DNA of 56,151 bases from an uncultured Bacteroidales bacterium. GTDB taxonomy: Bacteria; Bacteroidota; Bacteroidia; Bacteroidales; Paludibacteraceae. Every line of letters starts with the position of its first letter. Position 1 is the stretch's first letter. The stretch spans positions 1 to 56,151 of the forward strand of contig CACZOA010000043.1 of assembly GCA_902782665.1 (NCBI GenBank), given 5' to 3'. Of the stretch, positions 18,945 to 27,100 are shown one piece after another. A model generated the notes under the pieces. The model saw only the letters and a list, made by a program, of their open reading frames with translations, did not search any database and was not told the DNA's origin. A program made the translations under genes and the position numbers.

Positions 18945-20839
18945 CAGACGAAAACCTAATTCAGATACAGCAAGTCAGCAAAAACTTCGGTGACTTGGCA
19001 CTTTTTGAGAATGTGACATTCACAATCAATGTGGGTGAGAAGATCGCATTGATTGGACGCAACGGTTGCGGAAAGAGTACGCTGATGAAAATCATTTTGG
19101 GTGAGGAGCCTGCAGATTCAGGCAATATCACTCGAAGACGCGATCTGAAAATTAGTTTTCTTGACCAAGATCCAAAATTCAACGATGGAGAGAGCATACT
19201 TGACGGAGCTCTTCGCCACGTTTCCGGTGAAATAACCACCGTCATCAAAGAATACGAGAACGCCATCAACAATGGTGCTGATGCCGACGTGATATCTGAA
19301 TTATCACACAAGATGGACGCTCTGAATGCGTGGAATCTGGAGACGACGGTAATATCAACACTTTCCCGTCTTGGACTACGCGACATCAATCAAAAGATCA
19401 GCACACTGTCGGGAGGTGCACGTAAAAGAGTGGCTTTGGCGTCAGCAATCATTTCCGACCACGATTTGTTAGTGCTCGATGAGCCTACCAACCATCTTGA
19501 CCTCGGAATGGTGGAATGGCTTGAGGAGATGCTTGTAAAAGAGAAAAAGGCACTATTGCTTGTCACACACGACAGATATTTCCTCGACAACGTCTGCAAC
19601 AAGATTCTTGAGATCGCAGACACTCAGATCTACACATACCAAGGTAATTACAGCTACTATCTGGAAGAGAAAGAGCATCGTGAGGAGGTGGAGCAACGCA
19701 CTATCGCCCACCTACGCAACACATACCGACGTGAGTTGGAGTGGATACGTCGTCAGCCTCAGGCACGCGGTGGAAAATCACGCAGTCGTATAGATAGGTT
19801 TGACGTCATTGAGAAGCGGCTGAAGAGTGTCCGATCAGAAGCGGATCTCACTCTTGCCTCTAAATCCAACCATATCGGAAGCAAAATCATTGAACTTTGC
19901 TATATTTCTAAAAAGTACGATGAAAAGGTTCTTTTAAAAGAATTCTACTACAATTTTGCGAAAGGGGAAAAAGTCGGAATCGTCGGTCAGAACGGATCAG
20001 GAAAAACCACTCTGCTAAAAATGATTCTCAACGAAGTACGCCCAGACAGCGGAGAAATAAATATCGGTCAGACGGTACGTTTCGGATACTACAGTCAGGA
20101 GCTTCCTAAATTTAAGGAGACCTTAAAAGTAGTCGATTATATTTCAGAGATTGCAGACCAAGTGGAGGTGCAGCAGGGAGTGAAACTGTCGGCCACTAAT
20201 TTGTTGAGCAGATTCTTGTTTGCCCCAAGCAGACAATATGATTACATCTACAAGCTATCAGGTGGAGAGAAACGTCGTCTTCAGCTATGCAGAGTGTTGA
20301 TGGAGAATCCGAATTTCCTAATTCTCGACGAGCCTACCAATGACCTTGACATCGCGACACTTTCTGTTCTTGAAGAATACCTGATGGAGTTTAAGGGCAA
20401 CGTGCTCATAGTGAGCCACGACAGATATTTCATGGACAGAATCGTAGACCATCTGTTTGTGTTCAATCCAGACCATACAGTCAAAGACTTCCCTGGTAAC
20501 TATACAGACTACCGCATCTGGAAAGAAATGTCCGATGAAAAGGAGAAAACAGAGAAAGAAAAGACCGCTAAACCAGCAGAGGCCGCTCCTAAAAGAGAGC
20601 GCAATACGTCGATGAACAAACCGAAACTGAGCTACAAGGAGCAACGTCTACTTGAGCAAACAGAGATCGACATTGACAATCTTAGCAAAGAGAAAAAAGA
20701 GATTGAAGAGAGACTCGGAAGCGGCGAGCAGATGAGCAACGACGAGATCATGAAACTTTCAAGCAGAATGCAGGAAGTGATCGAAGAACTCGATGAAAAG
20801 GAGATGATTTGGCTAGAATTGAACGAAAAGATATCGTAA
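18941..20839 (+). CDS. ABC-F family ATPase, Uup-like
   Basis: The 632-residue soluble protein has two ABC domains and no membrane segments. Walker A motifs are GRNGCGKST (39-47) and GQNGSGKTT (from 349), with signatures LSGGARKR and LSGGEKRR and Walker [12 protein letters not shown] and [11 protein letters not shown]. The region between the domains is the charged ABC-F linker, and residues ~545-632 form a Lys/Glu-rich coiled coil as in Uup. ABC-F proteins act on ribosomes; Uup-type members are tied to ribosome or DNA-structure maintenance. It is the last gene of the operon, ending at a bidirectional terminator. Confidence 0.9.
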   Translation: MTDENLIQIQQVSKNFGDLALFENVTFTINVGEKIALIGRNGCGKSTLMKIILGEEPADSGNITRRRDLKISFLDQDPKFNDGESILDGALRHVSGEITTVIKEYENAINNGADADVISELSHKMDALNAWNLETTVISTLSRLGLRDINQKISTLSGGARKRVALASAIISDHDLLVLDEPTNHLDLGMVEWLEEMLVKEKKALLLVTHDRYFLDNVCNKILEIADTQIYTYQGNYSYYLEEKEHREEVEQRTIAHLRNTYRRELEWIRRQPQARGGKSRSRIDRFDVIEKRLKSVRSEADLTLASKSNHIGSKIIELCYISKKYDEKVLLKEFYYNFAKGEKVGIVGQNGSGKTTLLKMILNEVRPDSGEINIGQTVRFGYYSQELPKFKETLKVVDYISEIADQVEVQQGVKLSATNLLSRFLFAPSRQYDYIYKLSGGEKRRLQLCRVLMENPNFLILDEPTNDLDIATLSVLEEYLMEFKGNVLIVSHDRYFMDRIVDHLFVFNPDHTVKDFPGNYTDYRIWKEMSDEKEKTEKEKTAKPAEAAPKRERNTSMNKPKLSYKEQRLLEQTEIDIDNLSKEKKEIEERLGSGEQMSNDEIMKLSSRMQEVIEELDEKEMIWLELNEKIS

Positions 20840-20857
20840 CGACAATCTCAAAAAATA

Positions 20858-20896
20858 AAAACAGTCCATACCGACAATGTCAGTATGGACTGTTTA
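20858..20896. terminator. Bidirectional terminator between convergent genes
   Basis: The arms AAACAGTCCATAC and GTATGGACTGTTT flank a short loop, with A-run and T-run on either side. It serves the ABC-F gene (plus) and the TPR-protease gene (minus). Confidence 0.88.
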
Positions 20897-20911
20897 TTTT
20901 ATCACATTAAA

Positions 20912-22978
20912 TCAATATTGAGTAGACGACTTAGTTGTGATTTTCAAAACATGCTTACTATTATCAATCTCTATCTTACCCAATCGTCCAAGAACAGATT
21001 GACCTAGAAGAAGAGGTGCATTTTGATTTTTCACTACCGAAGCCTTGACATTGGTCAATTCAAAGCCTCCAAAATCCACCTTTTTAAGATTAATTGTTGT
21101 ACCGACATTGACATTTCCACTTGCATCAGTATAGTATGAATCTCCGATCACATCGCTCTTTGAAAGATAACCATTCTTCATCATGAAAGTAGCTTCAACC
21201 TGAGACAAAGAAACGATACTTGCTCCTGTATCAAAGATAAAAGATAAAGGAAGATTATTGATTGTACACTTCACAATACACAAATTACTTCCGTTATCCT
21301 TAGTAAAAGGGACCTCTACGACCGTTCCATCTTTAACCTGACCAGAACTCTCAGCAGAAAAAAGAAGAGCTTCCTCTTTTGCGATATCACTATATTTCTT
21401 AACCATAGTCTTAAATTCTGGAAGTTCACGAAGAGGATCCAAATCAAAATCCTTTTTGATATGTACAAATTGTCTAAACCCTTTTTGGAATGAATTTTCT
21501 AGATAACTTAAAGCATCAGAAGTCTTATTCATTCTAGCATAAAAACATGCAGCGTTGTAATAAGCTATCGGATTTAAGGTGTCTTTTACAAGAAGACTAT
21601 CCATCACTTCTTTAGCTTTTGTCGTATCTCCTAAGTACAGATAAGCAAAATTACAACAATCATAATCAGATTTATTTTTTTCTAACTCTACTACCTTCTC
21701 ATAATCTTTTTTTGCAAGATCTGCCTTTCCTACTTTATTATACATGTATGCTCTTGCACTATATAGATATGAAGATTTTGGATCAACTGAGATCGCCATA
21801 TTGTAATCGTCAATTGCACCATTATAATCATCCAAGTATTTCTTACATTTTGCACGGTGGAAATAACCTATCGCATACTCTGAATCAGCAGATAAGATAC
21901 TATCCAATACTACTATTGCATCTTTAGTTTTTTCCAACTGATATAAAGCTTTGGCTTTCCCTGTCAACAGTGACTTATCCTGAGGAGCCATGTTCAAAGC
22001 TTTTTCTATAATTTCAAGGCTTTTCTCATACAATCCTTCATAATAATAGCAGGTAGAAATACGTTCCAAGAAACCACTATGTGGCTCTCTTTTATTTGCT
22101 TCCTCATAATATTTACGGGCTTGCTTAAATTGTCTTTTATTCTCATGAAGAAGACCATTACAAGCGTCCCAAGCCGAACTCGTTTTCTCTATGGCTGCCT
22201 GAATCTGAAGTTTTTCCTTAAGTTTTGTATATGCTGACCCCTCCAATGAGCACATCACTTTTAAAGTATTTTTATCATTATCCTTCTTAAGTGCCGACAT
22301 AAGGTCATCAGTGGCTTTATCAAAATTCTTCTTTCCGATATAACTTTCCGCACGTGCGGTATAAGCAGGGGCATAGGATGGATACATTCTTATAACATAA
22401 CTGAACTGATCAATAGCCTCATCCCACTTCTTCTGTTCATTACAATTATATCCAATACCCATATAGCCAGACACATCACCCTTGTAAAGAGAAATTATCT
22501 TTTCAAAATCTGCATTAGAAAGATCATATTTCTTTTGCGATCGGTATATATAAGCTCTTTTTTCACGAGATTCTTTTCCTTCTGGAAAAAGTTTTATTGA
22601 AGCTGTAAAATCTGCTAGTGCTTTTACCGTATCCTCAAGAGACAAATACGTAGTGCCTCTTGTCATATGAGTTATTCCGTGAGATTCTTTATCCTTTTTT
22701 GGAAGATATTTAAAAGCTAGTTCAGCATTTGTCAAAGCCTCTCCATGTTTATTTTCATCCTCATTGATTGAAGCAATAAGCATATATGCGTATCCATTCT
22801 TTGGATTTTCTGAAATTTCTTTTTCCAAATACTCTAAAGCTTCGTCATACTTTTGTTTTTGGATTGCCTCTGCCCCTCTTCTTATATTATATGTTATCCA
22901 TTTTTCATTAGCCTGGGCATAAGAAACGATTGATATGAACGAAAACAGAGCAACTAATAGTTTTCTTGCAATTCTCAT
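20912..22978 (-). CDS. Secreted TPR protein with C-terminal retropepsin-like aspartyl protease domain
   Basis: The protein has 688 residues from the ATG at 22978, chosen because MRIARKLLVALFSFISIVSYAQA is a signal peptide. About twelve TPR units fill residues ~25-520 (for example YAYMLIASINEDENKHGEALTN). A beta-rich domain from about 545 contains FIFDTGASIVSLS with the catalytic Asp of the DTG triad at 583, and a second conserved LLLGQSVLGRLGKIEIDN near the end, as in single-lobed, dimeric retropepsin-like proteases. Expected location: periplasm or surface. Substrate is unknown; the TPR part probably presents or recruits a partner. A paralog lies upstream on the same strand with the protease domain decayed. 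Confidence 0.85.
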   Translation of the reverse strand: MRIARKLLVALFSFISIVSYAQANEKWITYNIRRGAEAIQKQKYDEALEYLEKEISENPKNGYAYMLIASINEDENKHGEALTNAELAFKYLPKKDKESHGITHMTRGTTYLSLEDTVKALADFTASIKLFPEGKESREKRAYIYRSQKKYDLSNADFEKIISLYKGDVSGYMGIGYNCNEQKKWDEAIDQFSYVIRMYPSYAPAYTARAESYIGKKNFDKATDDLMSALKKDNDKNTLKVMCSLEGSAYTKLKEKLQIQAAIEKTSSAWDACNGLLHENKRQFKQARKYYEEANKREPHSGFLERISTCYYYEGLYEKSLEIIEKALNMAPQDKSLLTGKAKALYQLEKTKDAIVVLDSILSADSEYAIGYFHRAKCKKYLDDYNGAIDDYNMAISVDPKSSYLYSARAYMYNKVGKADLAKKDYEKVVELEKNKSDYDCCNFAYLYLGDTTKAKEVMDSLLVKDTLNPIAYYNAACFYARMNKTSDALSYLENSFQKGFRQFVHIKKDFDLDPLRELPEFKTMVKKYSDIAKEEALLFSAESSGQVKDGTVVEVPFTKDNGSNLCIVKCTINNLPLSFIFDTGASIVSLSQVEATFMMKNGYLSKSDVIGDSYYTDASGNVNVGTTINLKKVDFGGFELTNVKASVVKNQNAPLLLGQSVLGRLGKIEIDNSKHVLKITTKSSTQY

Positions 22979-23027
22979 AATATTATTCCTTTTGAAAATC
23001 AAACTTACAAACAAGTATCATCTTCGA

Positions 23028-23090
23028 CTATTCGACGAACTTGCCCCCCGTATCAAAGATTAAAAAGACTCAATTATTTTATATTTCACA
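23028..23090 (-). pseudogene. Remnant of a retropepsin-like domain after the TPR paralog
   Basis: Reading on in frame past the TAG at 23091-23093 gives CEI, stop, NN, stop, VFLIFDTGGKFVE, stop. This lines up without gaps with CTINNLPLSFIFDTGAS of the neighbouring intact protein, including the catalytic DTG. The stops show that the protease domain of this copy has been lost by mutation. Confidence 0.75.
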
Positions 23091-24785
23091 CTACAGGAAA
23101 AGTCTTTTAAATTCCTCAACAAAGGTTTTTTCTTCTATATATTTTTCCTCTGACAAGCCAGGCAGTTTTTCTGAAGTGGTATTATCATCTGCTTTCGCCT
23201 GTTTTTTATACTTTTCAAGAAGAGCCTTGAATTCAGGAAGGTCACGAAGAAGATCCATATCAAAATCATTATTGACATGATTAAAATGGTTCCATCCTTT
23301 CTGGAATGCCATCTCAAGATAACGCAAAGCGTCTGCAGGTCTGTTCATTCTTGAATAAAGACACGCAGCATCGTAATAAGGTGATCCTGATAAGGTATCC
23401 CTGGCTATTATGCTATCCATAACCTCAATTGCTTTCTTTGAATCTCCCAGTGCTAAATAAGCATAGTGTGAACAACTATAATCGTCTGGCGTCTTCTCTA
23501 ATTCAATGACCTTAGCATAATCCTCTTTTGCAAGATTATCTTTGCCTAACTTTTGATACACTGCCGCTCTAGAGCTATAATAATATGAGCGGGTTGGATC
23601 GATTGTAATAGAAAGTCCAAAATCTTCAATAGAGCCCTGTATATCATTCAAATACATCTTGCATCTTCCTCTATGATAATAACCGAAAGCATTATCAGGA
23701 TTGTTCGACTGAATTGAATCCCATAGGACAAGACACTCCCTAGTATCGCCAAGTTCATATTTTAAGTTGGCACGCAATTCTTGTAAAGACAAAATCTGAG
23801 GATCCATACCTAAAGCCTTATCCACCTGTTCAAGACTTTTTTCAAATTGTCCCAATTTAAAATAACAATTGGCTATACGTTCAAGATTATATACAGACAA
23901 GTCAATTTTATTAGATGCCTCATAATAACTGATAGCCTGTTTGTATTTTCTTTTATTCTCGTGGATTATACCATTATAATAAGGCCAATGGTAATCTTTT
24001 GGTTCTTTTGATGCTTGGATCTGAAATTTTTCTTTGATCTTGTCAAATGGTTCATCCTCCAAACTCTGTATCATATAAAAAGCCTTATCGTCTCCATCTA
24101 TCTTTAGAGCAGTGACAAGATCATCGGTAGCCTTATCCCACTCTTTTTTCCCAATGTAACTGTCAGCACGGAAAGAAAAAGTAGATGAATACTCTGGGTC
24201 CATCTTTTCAACATGGTTGAACTGTTCGATAGCAGCATCCCATTTCTTTTGAGCATTTAAGCTACGACCTAAGCCCATATATCCTGTCACATCACTTTTA
24301 TCAATCGATATTAACTTTTTATAATCGGAATCACAAAGGTCGTATTTCTTCTGCCAAAAATAAACATCTCCTCTATTTTTATACGCATCTTTCAATCGAG
24401 GATTAATCTTTATAGCAGTTGCATAATCATCAAGAGCCTTTACTGTATCTTCCAAGCCAAGATAGACAGAACCTCGCATCGAATAAGCAAAAGACAAAGA
24501 AGATTTATCCTTTTTAGGAATATATTTTATGGCAAGTTCCGCAGACTTCATAGCTCTTCCATACACTTCATTATCAGTATATATGGAAGTTGCTAACATA
24601 TATGCATATCCATTACTAGGATTTTGCGATAATTCCTTACTGATATAATTCAATGCATCACTATATTTTCCTTCACCTGCGGCCTCCATTCCTTTTTGTA
24701 AATTATAACTCAACTGCTGGTTCTTTTCTCCCGCATATAACGACATTGAGACCAATGATAAAACAGCAACGAATAATTTCCTCAT
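23091..24785 (-). CDS. Secreted TPR protein, paralog that has lost its protease domain
   Basis: The 564-residue protein has signal peptide MRKLFVAVLSLVSMSLYAGE and TPR units over about residues 20-530. It is collinear with the downstream TPR-protease (shared KWDAAIEQFNHV, YEASNKID, AYLALGDSKKAIEVMDS). It ends in a Lys/Glu-rich tail where the sister begins its aspartyl-protease domain. A decayed piece of that domain with a readable DTG follows the stop codon. It may still function as a TPR scaffold or be in decay itself; the TPR part has no internal stop. The sister gene starts 113 bases downstream on the same strand. Confidence 0.8.
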   Translation of the reverse strand: MRKLFVAVLSLVSMSLYAGEKNQQLSYNLQKGMEAAGEGKYSDALNYISKELSQNPSNGYAYMLATSIYTDNEVYGRAMKSAELAIKYIPKKDKSSLSFAYSMRGSVYLGLEDTVKALDDYATAIKINPRLKDAYKNRGDVYFWQKKYDLCDSDYKKLISIDKSDVTGYMGLGRSLNAQKKWDAAIEQFNHVEKMDPEYSSTFSFRADSYIGKKEWDKATDDLVTALKIDGDDKAFYMIQSLEDEPFDKIKEKFQIQASKEPKDYHWPYYNGIIHENKRKYKQAISYYEASNKIDLSVYNLERIANCYFKLGQFEKSLEQVDKALGMDPQILSLQELRANLKYELGDTRECLVLWDSIQSNNPDNAFGYYHRGRCKMYLNDIQGSIEDFGLSITIDPTRSYYYSSRAAVYQKLGKDNLAKEDYAKVIELEKTPDDYSCSHYAYLALGDSKKAIEVMDSIIARDTLSGSPYYDAACLYSRMNRPADALRYLEMAFQKGWNHFNHVNNDFDMDLLRDLPEFKALLEKYKKQAKADDNTTSEKLPGLSEEKYIEEKTFVEEFKRLFL

Positions 24786-24949
24786 AAATCTAAATTTTAA
24801 CCTAGATAAACATCAATTTAAATACATATGCAATTTAAGGAATATGTTTGAATATACAAAGAGCAAAATCAAATATCTGCTATGAAACATTTGCAACAGG
24901 ATATTTAATCGTAAAAAAATTAGCAACAGACACGCACTAAAGGATTTTA

Positions 24950-25939
24950 TCAATCATAATATTCTATCTCATCCAAATAGCTGAAGATCAAAATTCCGTT
25001 TTTATATTTTTTTGTGCCACAGAAGCTACCTCTTTCATCATATAGGGATACATGTTTATGTGTCAGATTCCCCAATCCATCATATATACGGCATTCTGTT
25101 TCTTTTCCTTGTTGGTTATAAGAATAAGTCCATTTTCCCGTAACATCAGATCCTTCATAAGTCAAAATTTCTGATAATTTGCCATCTGTATCATAGCAAT
25201 ATAAATCACGAGATATAATCTCTCCCGTCTCAATATCAATATTCTGAATCTCTTTCAGATCTCCGTTTTTATTGTAAAAGTAAACTTCTTTTTCCGTTTC
25301 CCCTGTCAATCCTTCGTATTTAATTTTCTCTATCTCTCTATTATTTTCATCAAACACACTCACATTACGAGTCTTGACAACTACTCCATCTAATCTATAA
25401 TCATCGGTGTTAACTTCAACACAATTGCCGTTTTCATCGTATTTATAGCAAGTATCATAATCGATTTGGCCATCATCAAAATATTTTGTCTCTATATGCT
25501 GTCCCTTATCATTATAGATATAGTAGTCTACGACTCCGTTTTCTCCTTTTTTATTAAGATCCTTTACAAAAATAAGATTCCCATTTTTATCATATTCATA
25601 AATGAGATGTTTTATTTCTTTACCTTTACGATCAAATTCCAACAAGTCTTCTGTTTTACGATTTTTATTATAATTGATGACGTAGCATATTCCCGCTTTT
25701 GTGACGGTTTCTTCTTTTATATCTGTATAATATCTAGTGATTTTTTTCACTTTCCCTTCATATTTTTTTGCATCGTTTAAGTTAAGTAATGAAAATTTCA
25801 GATGGGCATATTCATCATTAAAAGACATTTTTTCATGTGCTTCTTCGTTTTTGTAAAATTCCCAACGTTTCCATATTGTTGGGATTAAAAACTTCAATAA
25901 ATCCTTGACAATCCCCATAATTATATTTCCCATAATCAT
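24950..25939 (-). CDS. YD/RHS-like repeat protein, function unknown
   Basis: The protein has 329 residues. The first ~20 are hydrophobic with an amphipathic look (IIMGIVKDLLKFLIPTIW), perhaps a membrane anchor. From about residue 60 it consists of short repeats of the form (Y/F)-x-Y-(D/N)-x-(N/D)-G-(N/K)-x-x-E (YDKNGNLIF, YNDKGQHIE, YDENGNCVE, YNKNGDLKE, YDTDGKLSE, YNQQGKETE), the beta-hairpin pattern of YD/RHS repeats. No toxin tip or protease site is evident. The start is ambiguous because ATGs at codons 1, 3 and 8 are possible. A truncated paralog lies upstream at 26598-26999 with the YcxB-like gene between them. Confidence 0.65.
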   Translation of the reverse strand: MIMGNIIMGIVKDLLKFLIPTIWKRWEFYKNEEAHEKMSFNDEYAHLKFSLLNLNDAKKYEGKVKKITRYYTDIKEETVTKAGICYVINYNKNRKTEDLLEFDRKGKEIKHLIYEYDKNGNLIFVKDLNKKGENGVVDYYIYNDKGQHIETKYFDDGQIDYDTCYKYDENGNCVEVNTDDYRLDGVVVKTRNVSVFDENNREIEKIKYEGLTGETEKEVYFYNKNGDLKEIQNIDIETGEIISRDLYCYDTDGKLSEILTYEGSDVTGKWTYSYNQQGKETECRIYDGLGNLTHKHVSLYDERGSFCGTKKYKNGILIFSYLDEIEYYD

Positions 25940-25991
25940 ATTTTTTCGGACATAATTTAGACGATAAGAATGTAAAACGAAGGGTATTTCC

Positions 25992-26020
25992 CTACAGATA
26001 TGCCGTAATACGACGTCTTT
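25992..26020. repeat. GAGACG-type hairpin repeat, degraded copy
   Basis: The core GCCGTAATACGACGTCT is identical to the copy at 27048-27076, but the left arm has changed to AGATAT. It lies just upstream of the YD-repeat gene start, a position equivalent to that of the better copy relative to the truncated paralog. Confidence 0.6.
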
Positions 26021-26037
26021 ACTTCTTTATTTATACG

Positions 26038-26547
26038 CTAATCTTTCTTCACTTTAGCCTTCAACAGAGCGACGACCGCATTCTTATCCTCTTCGGACTC
26101 GAATCCATTCAAATCAATCGTTATTTGCTGGTACTTGGAGACATAGAGCACTAGGTAATTCTTTACGAATTCCCATCCAGTCAAACTACTATAGGGATAG
26201 ATGGCATGTGCTTCAGGTGTCACTTCATTGCACACATGGCATTCCACTTCTTCATCCTTAAAAAGAAAAGAGTGACGTGATTCCCCTTCTCCAATAATTT
26301 TTTTGTATGTTTTCTTCAATCTCTTCGGAGTGCTAATATTTGATTGCACCCGACTGAAAGCCAAGACTATCCCACCCAACAATAGATTAACCCACCACGG
26401 GAAAAAACCGCTAGGACAAATAGCCAGTTCAAAAAGGGACACCGCCAAAAAAGTGGTAATCCATGAAGTGATAATGAACTTTTTCTTTGACATCATCACA
26501 TCTGTTAAAATCTCATAAGTTAAACGGGTATCATTTTTTATCTCCAT
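26038..26547 (-). CDS. YcxB-like membrane protein
   Basis: The 169-residue protein begins with a short cytoplasmic stretch, then two adjacent transmembrane helices (about 24-44 and 48-66), then a compact C-terminal domain with an EVECHVCNEVTPEAHAIYPYSSLTGWEF segment and DLNGFESEEDKNAVVALLK. This is the layout of YcxB-like proteins (a PH-like C-terminal domain after two helices). Function is unknown. It sits between an intact and a truncated YD-repeat gene on the same strand, so the three may form a small unit. Confidence 0.6.
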   Translation of the reverse strand: MEIKNDTRLTYEILTDVMMSKKKFIITSWITTFLAVSLFELAICPSGFFPWWVNLLLGGIVLAFSRVQSNISTPKRLKKTYKKIIGEGESRHSFLFKDEEVECHVCNEVTPEAHAIYPYSSLTGWEFVKNYLVLYVSKYQQITIDLNGFESEEDKNAVVALLKAKVKKD

Positions 26548-26597
26548 AAAGCTGTTGAATTTTATTTATTATTCTAAGGCCTTCTTAACAAACCGCA

Positions 26598-26999
26598 TTA
26601 AAGACAAAGATAAGTTTTTTTATCATATTCATAAATGAGATGACTTATTTCTTTACCTTTACGATCAAATTCCAACAAATCATCGGTTTTACGATTTTTA
26701 TTGTAATTGATGACGTAGCATATTCCTGCTTTTATGACATTTTCACCGTCTATATCTGTATAATATCTGGTGATTTTTTTCACCTTTCCTTCATAATTAT
26801 CTGCATCGTTTAAGTCAAGCAATGAAGACTCCATATAGATATCTTCATCATTATGAACAGTCGGTTCTTCATGCTGTTCACTGATTTTTGAATAAATCCA
26901 ACGGCTCATCAATTTAGTCACAAAGATGATTATTATCATCACAAGAACGATAAATCCTATTGGAATTAAAAATGCCAATATGTCTTCAAAAATTTCCAT
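26598..26999 (-). pseudogene. Truncated paralog of the YD-repeat protein
   Basis: The 133-residue frame starts with a true transmembrane helix (about 10-35), unlike the intact paralog. From about residue 60 it is almost identical to the first part of the protein at 24950-25939 (NYEGKVKKITRYYTDI, AGICYVINYNKNRKT). The match, clear also at DNA level, stops abruptly at HLIYEYDK, where the intact gene continues with its YD repeats and this one ends in KTYLCL and a stop. It is probably a partial duplication. A short expressed membrane protein cannot be excluded, since the frame is intact up to the break. Confidence 0.6.
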
Positions 27000-27047
27000 A
27001 ATTATATCATGTTTGTTCCAAGCAAAATTTTAGTAAGGAAAATTCCT

Positions 27048-27076
27048 GTAGAGACGCCGTAATACGACGTCTCTAC
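27048..27076. repeat. GAGACG-type hairpin repeat
   Basis: GTAGAGACG and CGTCTCTAC form a perfect 9-bp stem around CCGTAATACGA. The same core occurs at 25992-26020 and 51165-51189, and related stems occur at 36436, 45619 and 52486. Confidence 0.8.
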
Positions 27077-27100
27077 GCATTCTGACGATTTATATTTCCA

